From an uncultured Aquimarina sp. (GTDB lineage Bacteria > Bacteroidota > Bacteroidia > Flavobacteriales > Flavobacteriaceae): 64,000 nt of DNA. Position numbers and translations under genes: made by a program. The notes below the pieces were generated by a model that saw nothing but the letters and a program-made list of their open reading frames with translations, was not told the origin of the DNA and searched no databases. Below, piece by piece: positions 24,568-32,576 of this stretch. Positions within the stretch are counted from its first letter, which is position 1. Every line of letters starts with the position of its first letter. The stretch covers positions 434,001 through 498,000 of the forward strand of contig CANLEM010000003.1 of NCBI GenBank assembly GCA_947489685.1. Direction: 5' to 3'.

Positions 24568-24642
24568 TTATCTATAACGTCTTTTGGCGTTCCAGATGTT
24601 TCCTTTTGTTGTTGTTTGTTTTTTACTAATTTGATTTTTCAT
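24568..24642 (-). CDS. Array peptide copy C (24 residues)
   Basis: ATG at 24642, TAA at 24568-24570. The product starts MKNQISKKQT and ends TTKGNIWNAKRRYR. It lacks the four residues after the start found in copies A and B, but keeps NQISKK and the C-terminal motif with N for F and A for T. It is the first gene of the array, so a promoter would lie in 24643-24933, the region shared with the divergent exported methyltransferase gene. Confidence 0.6.
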   Translation of the reverse strand: MKNQISKKQTTTKGNIWNAKRRYR

Positions 24643-24933
24643 TTTTATATGTTTTTAAATTGTTATATACCTACAAGACGTGCATAATTCAATTTCGTTA
24701 CAGTACTATGTATAAAAAGGTACTATTTTAACTAAAATTAACATTTAAACGCCTGATAAGTGGGCATAACCCATGGGTTTTACTTAATTTTTGAAAACCT
24801 TAAGTCGATAAAAATTAAAAACCTAACCAAATAGAGAAGGGTAAAAACACAAATTTTTCATAAAATGAAAGTATGCTATTCATTTAAGAGGTATTTTAAA
24901 TTCATAATATATAGTAATCAAAGTAAATATGTT

Positions 24934-25596
24934 ATGAAATATAGATATAGAACACTATTATTTTTATTGTCGATCGGTACTTTCCAGATAGTTAATGCAC
25001 AATACAAAGAAAACGATTGGGAACATAGAGATACCTGGATGGATGTATCAAAAATATTTACACTAGCTCAAATCGAAGAGGGAAATATGATAGCCGATGT
25101 AGGTTGTCACGAGGGTTACTTATCTATACATATGTCTAATCATGTTGGACAACATGGAAAAGTATATGCTGTGGACGTACGCGAAGATAGACTTGACAAG
25201 CTAAAAGAGCATTTACGCAAAAGAAAACTATCCAATGTACAAACAATATTAGGAGATTATGATGATCCAAAATTGCCACTAGAAATACTAGATGCTGTAG
25301 TTGTAATGGATACCTATCATGAAATTGAAGATTATATGGTCGTTCTCGAGCACATTAAAAAATCTTTAAAACCTAACGGTAGAATTGTAATTATCGAAAA
25401 ATTTAAAGAACATATGCTCAATAAAAGTAGAGAAGAGCAGGTTGATGCACATACACTATCCTTAGGTTTTGTAAAATCTGAATTAATCGAAGCAGGTTTT
25501 TCTATTACTAAAGAAATTAAAGATTTCGGAAATTGGAAAAATGAATCTGATAAAAAGATATGGATATTAATAGGTACTCTTTCTAATAAGGAGTAA
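24934..25596 (+). CDS. Class I SAM methyltransferase with signal peptide
   Basis: 220 residues from the ATG at 24934 (MKYRYRTLLFLLSIG...VNAQ), which gives a clean Sec signal peptide; a further upstream ATG at 24865 would put 23 residues before it and is rejected. The Rossmann domain has motif I ADVGCHEGYLSIHMS, motif II acidic AVDVRED, GDYDDP and a motif IV VVMDTYHEI. The DTYHE motif and closing segment resemble UbiE/arsenite-type methyltransferases of the Methyltransf_11/31 group. An exported enzyme needing SAM is puzzling, as periplasmic SAM is not known to be available; such proteins do recur in Gram-negatives. It is divergent from the peptide array. Confidence 0.85.
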   Translation: MKYRYRTLLFLLSIGTFQIVNAQYKENDWEHRDTWMDVSKIFTLAQIEEGNMIADVGCHEGYLSIHMSNHVGQHGKVYAVDVREDRLDKLKEHLRKRKLSNVQTILGDYDDPKLPLEILDAVVVMDTYHEIEDYMVVLEHIKKSLKPNGRIVIIEKFKEHMLNKSREEQVDAHTLSLGFVKSELIEAGFSITKEIKDFGNWKNESDKKIWILIGTLSNKE

Positions 25597-25601
25597 GGTT
25601 G

Positions 25602-26546
25602 TTACATTTCCATTTTATACCCGACACCATGTATATTCACAATTTTTACTGCTGTATCATGATGTAACTTTTTCCTTAATTTAGAAATAAACATATCCAA
25701 ACTTCGACCTACCACAACGCCATGATCCTCCCAGACCATTTTTAATAATTCTTCACGTTTTATGATTTGATTCGGGCTTTGACCAAAAATTGCCAAAAGT
25801 TCTGACTCTTTAACTGTAAGATCAATTTTATGGCCTCCTTGTTTTATCATCTGCTGTTCTGGATAAAAAATAGAATTGCCAATTTTTATATTTTTATCAA
25901 CCCCAACGAGCGAATGCTTTTTTAAGATTTGATATTTAAATAATAAAAACCCAGTAGTTAGTATAAATAGAATTAATAGTGTCGAAACTAAATAAGTTGT
26001 GCCAGAAATACTAGAAGTAGAAATACTGGAAGTAGAAATAGTTGAACCGGTACTGTGAGTAGGAGGTATAGTAGAAGCTTCTGCACTAATGAAAATGAAA
26101 CGTATGGTATAGCAAGAATATAAAAGTTTTCTCCCTTCACAAGAGACTAAATTATGTTCTAAAGTGCCCTTACTTTGGTAACTATATACTACTTCTTGCA
26201 TATCACAATCAATTACCTCGGTAATGTATTCTGAAGTTATGTTAGAACGAATAAATGCTGTTTTCGTCGCGCTAAACAAGATTTCGGGACTTATAGATAA
26301 GTCTTCTTGAAATGATAATTCGAACTCATTTTCTTTTAACTTTTTAATGGGCATAACCAAAGAAGTAGAGTCTCTATTATCCAACAGTAAGTTACTTCCT
26401 ATTTCTCGTATGGCAATTTTGGTTTTTTCCAGTAAGTACGGAGGTTTGATTTCTTGACCGAAAGCAACAAAAACATTAATGTGCAAAACTATTAGATATA
26501 GTAATGGTTTGATATATAGTCTTTTAGTGTTTGTATACAATTTCAA
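25602..26546 (-). CDS. ToxR-like membrane-anchored transcriptional regulator
   Basis: 314 residues with an unusual order: signal-like hydrophobic N-terminus (15-30, VFVAFGQ), a periplasmic sensor region of about 130 residues with three cysteines (IDCDMQ, VSCEG, YSCYT), a Ser/Thr-rich linker with the repeated STSSIS motif (about 165-185), one membrane helix (YLVSTLLILFILTTGFLLF), then a C-terminal cytoplasmic winged-helix domain of the OmpR/PhoB type (LTVKESELLAIF, KREELLKMVW, VGRSLDMFISKLRKKL, VNIHGVGYKM). This reads periplasmic signals directly into transcription without phosphorylation. The divergent FKBP-YceI lipoprotein gene, 138 bases away, is its likely target. Confidence 0.88.
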   Translation of the reverse strand: MKLYTNTKRLYIKPLLYLIVLHINVFVAFGQEIKPPYLLEKTKIAIREIGSNLLLDNRDSTSLVMPIKKLKENEFELSFQEDLSISPEILFSATKTAFIRSNITSEYITEVIDCDMQEVVYSYQSKGTLEHNLVSCEGRKLLYSCYTIRFIFISAEASTIPPTHSTGSTISTSSISTSSISGTTYLVSTLLILFILTTGFLLFKYQILKKHSLVGVDKNIKIGNSIFYPEQQMIKQGGHKIDLTVKESELLAIFGQSPNQIIKREELLKMVWEDHGVVVGRSLDMFISKLRKKLHHDTAVKIVNIHGVGYKMEM

Positions 26547-26684
26547 TTCAATAGATTTTACAATTCGATTACACTTTTTTACAATTGATTTATAAGGTTA
26601 GGTTCACAGGGACTCTATATTTAAAACACAGCTGTAATTACCAAACAAAGTATAACAAAAAAGCTAAAAAATCATAAAAACCTT

Positions 26685-27644
26685 ATGAAGAATTTTAAAA
26701 CTATGAACAGTCTCATTTTAATAGGTATCCTTTTATTATCCTGCACTCAAAATGCCAGCAATAAAGAAATTAATAAAACTACCTCTGGTTTAGAATATAA
26801 AATTATTACCCCCGGAAATGGTCTTGAAGTGCTAAAAGGGCAAGAAATTTTAATTCACCAAGCCATAAAGTATTTAGATAATTCTATAGTGTTTTCATCC
26901 AAAGAACTTAAGAAACCACTCAAGATTGTGGTTAATGAACAAGAAGCTCCTGTAATGTATGAAGGACTTATAGGTATGAAAATAGGAGAGGTGCGTGAAT
27001 TAATAGTACCTCCATCTTTAAATGAAAAATCGGGAAAAGTTACATTTTCTCACCCTGATTCTACATTAATACATGAAATTAAACTTGTTAATATAGTAGC
27101 AAAAGCTAGTACAACTGATATTGTACAAGAAATAAGAGCTATTGATACAAACAAAAGTTATATAGAATGGACCGGTTATGATGTTTTTAAATTTAATAAC
27201 CATTTTGGAAGAGTAAGTTTTAAAAGTGGAAAATGGTTTGTAAAAGATAGAATTATTAATGGGGGAGAATTTGTTGTGGATATGAACTCCATCATTAATA
27301 CCGATGGAGAATATAGTCCTTCTCTAATTGATCATTTAAAAGATGAGGATTTTTTTGAAACAAATGTTTATCCTATATCAAAATTAGAGATTACTAAAAT
27401 AGATTATACAAATCATCCAAATATCAAGATAGAGGCTGATTTGACCATAAAAGGGATTACTCAACCCATTCAATTTGATGGTGTATTTGCAATTATTGAT
27501 CAACAAAATACCTTTACCTCAAAATTTGTTATCGATCGTACACGATGGAATGTGATGTATAAATCTGGTAGTATTTATAAGGATCTTGGCGATAAAGCTC
27601 TTTCTGACGAAATCGATTTTAATGTTGTTATCTATATGCAGTAA
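26685..27644 (+). CDS. Lipoprotein fusing an FKBP-type domain to a YceI domain
   Basis: 319 residues. Lipobox LLSC gives lipid anchoring. Residues about 33-140 resemble FKBP-type peptidyl-prolyl isomerase (TTSGLEYKIITPGNG, GQEILIHQAIKYLDN, YEGLIGMKIGEVRELIVPPSL), although the aromatic active-site set looks partial (no clear FDSS, here VFSSKEL). Residues about 155-319 form a YceI-like lipocalin barrel (SYIEWTGYDVFKFNNHFGRVSFKSG, GGEFVVDMNSI, HLKDEDFFETNVYP, LTIKGITQPIQF), which in other proteins binds polyisoprenoid lipids. A fusion of the two is uncommon in my experience. It is divergent from the ToxR-like regulator and probably controlled by it. Confidence 0.88.
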   Translation: MKNFKTMNSLILIGILLLSCTQNASNKEINKTTSGLEYKIITPGNGLEVLKGQEILIHQAIKYLDNSIVFSSKELKKPLKIVVNEQEAPVMYEGLIGMKIGEVRELIVPPSLNEKSGKVTFSHPDSTLIHEIKLVNIVAKASTTDIVQEIRAIDTNKSYIEWTGYDVFKFNNHFGRVSFKSGKWFVKDRIINGGEFVVDMNSIINTDGEYSPSLIDHLKDEDFFETNVYPISKLEITKIDYTNHPNIKIEADLTIKGITQPIQFDGVFAIIDQQNTFTSKFVIDRTRWNVMYKSGSIYKDLGDKALSDEIDFNVVIYMQ

Positions 27645-28034
27645 TTACACTTTATTTATGATAATTTCACCCTTGTGAATAGGAGTTAACTTATCCATTT
27701 CCTGATCGTTGTATATTCTTGATTTAATCACAAAACGTACTCCCATCGGAATTTCAAGAGAAAAACTGGCGCCACGACCCTGTACAATATCTACTGTGAG
27801 TTGGGTATGTTTCCAGTATTCAAATTGATCATGAGACATATAAAAATCACATTCATGAATAGTACCTAACCAAATATCGGTTTCATTAATCATTAATTCA
27901 CCCTTTTCAAAGCACATCGGGGAGGAGCCATCACAGCATCCTCCGCTTTGATGAAACATCAACTCCCCGTGTTCTTTTTTAAGGGTATCAATTACAGCTA
28001 TCGCTGCATCTGTTATTTTTACCCGTTGTACCAT
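27645..28034 (-). CDS. DUF779 protein associated with aldehyde dehydrogenase
   Basis: 129 residues, cytosolic. DUF779 proteins are found next to aldehyde dehydrogenases in many bacteria. The family pattern is HQSGGCCDGSSPMCF (three cysteines, probably metal binding) followed by DIWLGTIHECDFYMS, VDIVQGRGASFSLE and FVIKSRI. The gene begins 9 bases after the aldehyde dehydrogenase stop on the same strand, so they are one operon. The role is unknown; help in metal or cofactor handling is a guess. It converges on the FKBP-YceI gene with no gap between the stops. Confidence 0.92.
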   Translation of the reverse strand: MVQRVKITDAAIAVIDTLKKEHGELMFHQSGGCCDGSSPMCFEKGELMINETDIWLGTIHECDFYMSHDQFEYWKHTQLTVDIVQGRGASFSLEIPMGVRFVIKSRIYNDQEMDKLTPIHKGEIIINKV

Positions 28035-28043
28035 AGTAAAATA

Positions 28044-29567
28044 TTAAAAGAATCCCATTGCTTTTTTATCATATGAGATAAGCATATTTTTGGTCTGGCG
28101 ATAATGATTAAGCATCATTTTGTGATTTTCTCTACCAATACCTGATTTCTTATATCCTCCAAATGGAGCATGCGCCGGATAATTATGATAACAATTGACC
28201 CAAACACGTCCGGCCTGTACCGCTCTTGATATCTGGTAGGCTTGGTGCATATCACGAGTCCATACCCCAGCACCTAAACCATAAAGAGTATCATTGGCAA
28301 TTTCGATAGCTTCTGCTTCATTTTTAAAAGTGGTTACGCAGGCTACAGGTCCAAAAATCTCTTCCTGAAAAACGCGCATTTTATTATTACCCTTTAATAA
28401 AGTTGGTTTGATATAATATCCTTTTTCTAAACCTTCAACATAAGCTTCTTCTCCACCTGTTAATACTTCGCATCCTTCATCTTTTCCTATATTAATATAG
28501 TTTAGCACTTTTTCGAACTGATCGTTAGAGGCTTGCGCTCCCATCATTGTTTGAGGATCCAGCGGGTGGCCAAGTTTAATCGCTTCGGTACGTTGGATTA
28601 CCCGTTCTATGAATTTATCGTATATGCTTTCCTGGATTAAAATTCTTGATGGACAAGTACATACTTCACCTTGGTTAAGAGCAAACATTACAGCTCCCTC
28701 AATGGCTTTATCAAAAAAATCATCATCGGCTTCCATTATACTTTCGAAGAAAATATTTGGAGATTTACCGCCCAATTCGAGGGTGACCGGAGTAATATTT
28801 TTTGATGCGTATTGCATAATGAGTTGCCCGGTAGTGGTCTCACCTGTAAATGCTACTTTATTTACTCTAGGGCTAGAGGCAAGAGGTTTACCAGCTTCTG
28901 CTCCAAAACCATTTACAACATTTAATACTCCATCGGGAAGAATGCCATCTATAAGTTCCATTAAAATCATAATACCCACAGGGGTTTGTTCGGCTGGTTT
29001 TAGAACTACACAATTTCCTGCGGCTAATGCGGGTGCTATTTTCCAGGTAGCCATTAACAAAGGAAAGTTCCATGGGATTATTTGCCCTACAACACCCAAT
29101 GGTTCTTGAAGATTTAGAGATACAGTATCCGCATCTAGTTCACTAACCGATCCTTCTTCGGCTCTAATGACTCCAGCAAAATATCTAAAATGATCTATTG
29201 CCAGAGGTAAATCTGCTGCTAAGGTTTCGCGCAAAGCTTTTCCATTATCCCATGTTTCAGAACGGGCTAGTAATTCTAGATTATCTTCGATTACATTTGC
29301 TATTTTGAGCAGGCAATTGCTACGATATGTTGCCGAAGAATTATTCCATTTTGGTGCTGCTTTCCATGCTGAATCTATCGCCAATTCGATATCCTCTGCT
29401 GTCGATCGGGCAATTTTAGTGAAGCTTGTTCCGTCAACAGGAGAAATGTTTTCGAAATAAAGCCCTTTTACTGGTGTAGTCCATTTTCCACCAATGTAAT
29501 TTTCATATTGACTTTTAAAATTAGGTTTGTTTACACTACTTTTTGGGGACGCTTTAGAGATGCTCAT
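28044..29567 (-). CDS. NAD-dependent aldehyde dehydrogenase
   Basis: 507 residues, the usual ALDH length. Oxidises an aldehyde to the acid with NAD+. The catalytic glutamate lies in [11 protein letters not shown], and the nucleophilic cysteine in [11 protein letters not shown], which has the CTCPSR form of the ExaC/AldB group active on acetaldehyde and related aldehydes. NAD-binding motifs [21 protein letters not shown] and FTGETTTG are intact, as is the C-terminal [27 protein letters not shown] segment (positions 28128-28200). It is co-transcribed with DUF779. The divergent MarR gene, 285 bases upstream, might regulate it but shows no operator I can assign. Confidence 0.95.
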   Translation of the reverse strand: MSISKASPKSSVNKPNFKSQYENYIGGKWTTPVKGLYFENISPVDGTSFTKIARSTAEDIELAIDSAWKAAPKWNNSSATYRSNCLLKIANVIEDNLELLARSETWDNGKALRETLAADLPLAIDHFRYFAGVIRAEEGSVSELDADTVSLNLQEPLGVVGQIIPWNFPLLMATWKIAPALAAGNCVVLKPAEQTPVGIMILMELIDGILPDGVLNVVNGFGAEAGKPLASSPRVNKVAFTGETTTGQLIMQYASKNITPVTLELGGKSPNIFFESIMEADDDFFDKAIEGAVMFALNQGEVCTCPSRILIQESIYDKFIERVIQRTEAIKLGHPLDPQTMMGAQASNDQFEKVLNYINIGKDEGCEVLTGGEEAYVEGLEKGYYIKPTLLKGNNKMRVFQEEIFGPVACVTTFKNEAEAIEIANDTLYGLGAGVWTRDMHQAYQISRAVQAGRVWVNCYHNYPAHAPFGGYKKSGIGRENHKMMLNHYRQTKNMLISYDKKAMGFF

Positions 29568-29852
29568 AATTTTTAGGAATTAAAAGTTAGTAAGAGATAA
29601 GATGTGCGTTTTGTCTTAAGATATATAACTTGTTGACAAGAAGAGATCTAGCATTAAATTTACAGCTTTTTATTCGATTTTTTTATATGAGTGATGTTAA
29701 TGTTTTAAGGAATATTGATAACTATAAAATGATCTAGAATTAAGGTAAAACGACATAATTTTCACTACCTAATATTTAACTATTTTGTTAAAAAAATCAT
29801 ATTGTTTTGTATTTAATTGATATATCAAATACTTTTACATCAAATATGTATA

Positions 29853-30299
29853 ATGAAAATAGAAAACCCCTCTCAAGTAGTTTTTTATAGTATAGAACGA
29901 GCAATAAAAGAGTATAGAAAATTTGCCCAAAAAAAGATTTCAGAAACAGTAGAGGGTATTACCGTTGATCAAGGGCTCATATTATTGTTTTTAAATGATC
30001 ATCCAGAATTATCGCAAAAAGAAATTGCAAAACTATTGTTTAAAGACAATGCCTCGATGACTAGGATGATAGATTTAATGGTTAAAAAGGAATATTTAAT
30101 GCGATCAACTCACAAAGATCGCAGAAGGCATACTATAGACATTACAAGTAAGGGAAAGAGAATACTAGAGAAATTACCACCAGTTATTCTTAAAAACCGG
30201 AATACAGCATTAGAAGGAATTACGAGCCAAGAATTAAACCAACTAGAACAAATTTTGAATAAAATTATTAATAATTGCGTCATCAATCAATCAAAATAA
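29853..30299 (+). CDS. MarR-family transcriptional regulator
   Basis: 148 residues from the ATG at 29853; a TTG twelve codons earlier is rejected. The MarR winged helix is plain: ITVDQGLILLFLNDHPELSQKEIAKLLFKDNASMTRMIDLMVKKEYLMR, then the wing HKDRRRHTIDITSKGKRILEK with the conserved DRR. It is followed 19 bases later by an S41 peptidase gene and is probably its regulator. The divergent aldehyde dehydrogenase operon is another candidate target. Confidence 0.93.
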   Translation: MKIENPSQVVFYSIERAIKEYRKFAQKKISETVEGITVDQGLILLFLNDHPELSQKEIAKLLFKDNASMTRMIDLMVKKEYLMRSTHKDRRRHTIDITSKGKRILEKLPPVILKNRNTALEGITSQELNQLEQILNKIINNCVINQSK

Positions 30300-30318
30300 A
30301 TCTATCAATCTTAATGAC

Positions 30319-31662
30319 ATGAAAAGAATAATCATATTCATAAAATTTTCTATTCTTATAGTTACTTTTTTAGTTCAATCAATCAATTACGGACAATCAT
30401 CATATACAACAACCATTAATCAGGTTAAAGAGCTTTTAGAAAAAAATTATATTTTTTTGGATAAGGCCAAAGAAACTAATGCCCATTTGGATAAATTAGT
30501 ACAGAATGGAACTTTTGAAGGTAAATCACCTAATGATTTTGCAGAATTACTAACAAAAGAATTGCGTAAAATCACAAAGGACAAACATCTTCGATTTGTA
30601 TATACCAAATCAAGACAAGCATCCAAAGAGACAAAACCAAAATTCACCAAGAATTTTAGAAGATATAATGTACCCATGTTAAGAGGGTTTCAGCTTCATA
30701 AGAATAATATAGGATATATTGATCTTGCTTATTTTGGTGGTTCTAAAGAGCATCTTTCAAAAATAGATCTGGTTATGAAAGAGATGGAAAGGGCAGATGC
30801 AATTATTATAGACATGAGAAGAAACGGTGGAGGAAGCCCCGATACCGTTAACTATTTGTCTAGTTACTTTTTTGATGAAAAACTACTACTGAATTCAATC
30901 TATGCCCGAGCGCATGATCATACCGAAGAAATGTGGGTTGCAGAGGTAAGTGGTCATAAAAGACCTAAAGTACCTGTGTATATTCTTACCAGTGAGCGAA
31001 CATTCTCTGGAGCCGAAGATTTTTCGTATACAATGCAAAGTAGAGGGAGAGCAATCGTAATTGGAGAGGTGACTGGAGGAGGAGCTCATCCTACCAGATA
31101 TCATCAAATCGATAATAGTGATTTTGGGATTAGTATTCCTTTTGCCAGAACCATTAATACCATTACCAAAACTAATTGGGAAGGAACGGGTGTACAACCT
31201 GATATAAAAATGTCTGCCGATCTTGCATTCGATAAGGCCAAAGAATTGGCCATAACTTCAGCAAAAGAATACAGTAGTTCTGCGTATAGCCCTTTGGAAA
31301 ATATATTAAATACAGTCGTTAAGAATAATAACTCCAAGAAATATTATAACGATGTGTTTACGCATTTAAAAGCGCTAATTAAAACAAATATGATTAATGA
31401 AGGGGAGATTAATAATTTAGGATACTCGTATTTGCAAAATGAAAAGAATCATGCAGCCATAGTTCTTTTTAAGGCCAATACAATGTTGTTTCCTGATTCT
31501 GCTAATGTATACGACAGTTATGCCGAGGCGCTGGCCAAAAGTGATAACAAAGAATTAGCTCTTATAAATTATAAAAAGGCAGTAGCTACTGCGGTACAAC
31601 AAAAAGATCGACAATTAGAAGTTTTTGAAAATAATTTGAAAAAGTTTCAGACACAAAATTAA
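30319..31662 (+). CDS. Exported S41 family peptidase with TPR tail
   Basis: 447 residues with a signal peptide (cleavage near NYGQ). The N-terminal helical domain (about 27-120) is of the retinoid-binding-protein/tricorn-core type. The S41 core has IGYIDLAYFGG, IIIDMRRNGGGSPDTV, the nucleophile in SERTFSGAEDF and GEVTGGGAHP; no PDZ domain is seen, as in the small S41 group with an N-terminal DUF-like domain. After about residue 330 come TPR-like helices (GYSYLQNEKNHAAIVLFKANTML, YDSYAEALAKSDNKELALINYKKA). Expected to be periplasmic or surface-associated. It is co-transcribed with MarR and ends at a terminator. Confidence 0.9.
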   Translation: MKRIIIFIKFSILIVTFLVQSINYGQSSYTTTINQVKELLEKNYIFLDKAKETNAHLDKLVQNGTFEGKSPNDFAELLTKELRKITKDKHLRFVYTKSRQASKETKPKFTKNFRRYNVPMLRGFQLHKNNIGYIDLAYFGGSKEHLSKIDLVMKEMERADAIIIDMRRNGGGSPDTVNYLSSYFFDEKLLLNSIYARAHDHTEEMWVAEVSGHKRPKVPVYILTSERTFSGAEDFSYTMQSRGRAIVIGEVTGGGAHPTRYHQIDNSDFGISIPFARTINTITKTNWEGTGVQPDIKMSADLAFDKAKELAITSAKEYSSSAYSPLENILNTVVKNNNSKKYYNDVFTHLKALIKTNMINEGEINNLGYSYLQNEKNHAAIVLFKANTMLFPDSANVYDSYAEALAKSDNKELALINYKKAVATAVQQKDRQLEVFENNLKKFQTQN

Positions 31663-31700
31663 ATCAAACAATAGTAGTCAGTTTATATAGTTCTTATTTT

Positions 31701-31731
31701 AAAACCAAGTCTTAGTTGATTTGGTTTTTTT
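31701..31731 (+). terminator. Terminator after the S41 peptidase gene
   Basis: Inverted repeat AAAACCAA / TTGGTTTT with a 12-base loop followed by TTTTTTT, 39 bases past the stop. Confidence 0.82.
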
Positions 31732-31787
31732 GTTTGTAAATGTGCCATGTGATTTTTCATTTCTTATTTTTATACTAAATATCAATC

Positions 31788-32555
31788 ATGGTAGATATAG
31801 ATTTACACGACAAAACAATACTTCTTACAGGAGCTTCTAATGGTATAATAGGAAAAGCTACCGCCGAGTTTCTTATGAAAATGGGAGCAAGGGTTGCGCT
31901 GCATTATAATTCGAATAAGGATCCGGCAAATGCTCTTATACAAACGTATAAAAAAACTGGATCAAGAGCTTTTAAAGCTGATTTATCTATTGAAAAAGAA
32001 GTATATACATTATTTGAAGAAGTAGAACGTGCTTTTGAAAAAATTGATTGTATTATCCTAAACGCAGGTGTGTTTATACAACATCCAATAAGGGATACTC
32101 CGGCAGATTGGTTTTCTACTTGGAAAAGAACCATAGCTATTAATCTCAATTCAGCTGGATTGCTTACCAAGTTAGGGATTGATCATTTTATGGCTCATCA
32201 TAACGGAAGGTTCATTTATGTTGGGAGTAGAGCTGTTTTCAGGGGAGAAACAGAAGAATACCTCGGATATGCTGCATCCAAGGGAGGAATGGTTTCATTG
32301 GGAAGAAGTGTAGCACGTTCTTTTGGAAAATATAACATCAAATCCTTTATTTTATCCCCTGGATTTACGCGTACGCAAATGGCAGAAAATTTTATTAAAG
32401 ATCACGGTGAAGAAAAAGTACTTGACGAAATTGCACTAAATGAACTTACCCGACCAGAAGACTTAACTTCGATCATTGGTTTAATGTGTAGTGGTCTTAT
32501 GGATCATGCTACCGGAGCAACAATCGATATGAATGCTGGTAGCCATATAAGATAA
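31788..32555 (+). CDS. Short-chain dehydrogenase/reductase
   Basis: 255 residues, classical SDR. The cofactor motif is TGASNGIIGKA (with one extra residue relative to TGxxxGxG), then the NAG motif (LNAGVF), the serine in VGSRAVF and the active-site YAASK (Y-x-x-x-K) and SPGFTRTQ. All catalytic residues are present, in contrast to the SDR-like protein at 13512. The FabG-like length and sequence suggest a 3-oxoacyl or sugar reductase; substrate unknown. It is a single-gene unit and converges on the M15 peptidase gene. Confidence 0.9.
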   Translation: MVDIDLHDKTILLTGASNGIIGKATAEFLMKMGARVALHYNSNKDPANALIQTYKKTGSRAFKADLSIEKEVYTLFEEVERAFEKIDCIILNAGVFIQHPIRDTPADWFSTWKRTIAINLNSAGLLTKLGIDHFMAHHNGRFIYVGSRAVFRGETEEYLGYAASKGGMVSLGRSVARSFGKYNIKSFILSPGFTRTQMAENFIKDHGEEKVLDEIALNELTRPEDLTSIIGLMCSGLMDHATGATIDMNAGSHIR

Positions 32556-32576
32556 AAGTATGGTAAACATTATCGT

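Larger units (their letters stand above)
24331..24642 (-). repeat. Three-unit tandem repeat, period about 112 bp
   Basis: Three direct repeat units with start codons at 24417, 24531 and 24642 (spacing 114 and 111 bases). On the plus strand the conserved core reads CTATAACGTCTTTTGG-like, followed by ATTCCAGAT and, further on, CTTTTGTTG and TTTTTTACTGATTTGATT. The units coincide with the minus-strand peptide frames, while the 27-36 bases between them are not conserved. The rest of the surrounding gap (24080-24330 and 24643-24933) holds a terminator, one further short frame, and no recognised sites. Confidence 0.85.

Noticed and set aside
24310-24642. CRISPR array
   Set aside because: Three units of about 112 bp with long conserved cores and variable short spacers, coding potential in each unit and no cas genes: not a CRISPR pattern.
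24331-24642. Streptide-like radical SAM RiPP system from the KGxxW motif
   Set aside because: No radical SAM enzyme, quorum regulator or transporter in the window; only the spacing of Lys and Trp agrees, so it is left as a remark.
28609-29109. 166-codon plus-strand frame inside the aldehyde dehydrogenase gene
   Set aside because: It is an antisense shadow of a fully supported gene and has no domain.
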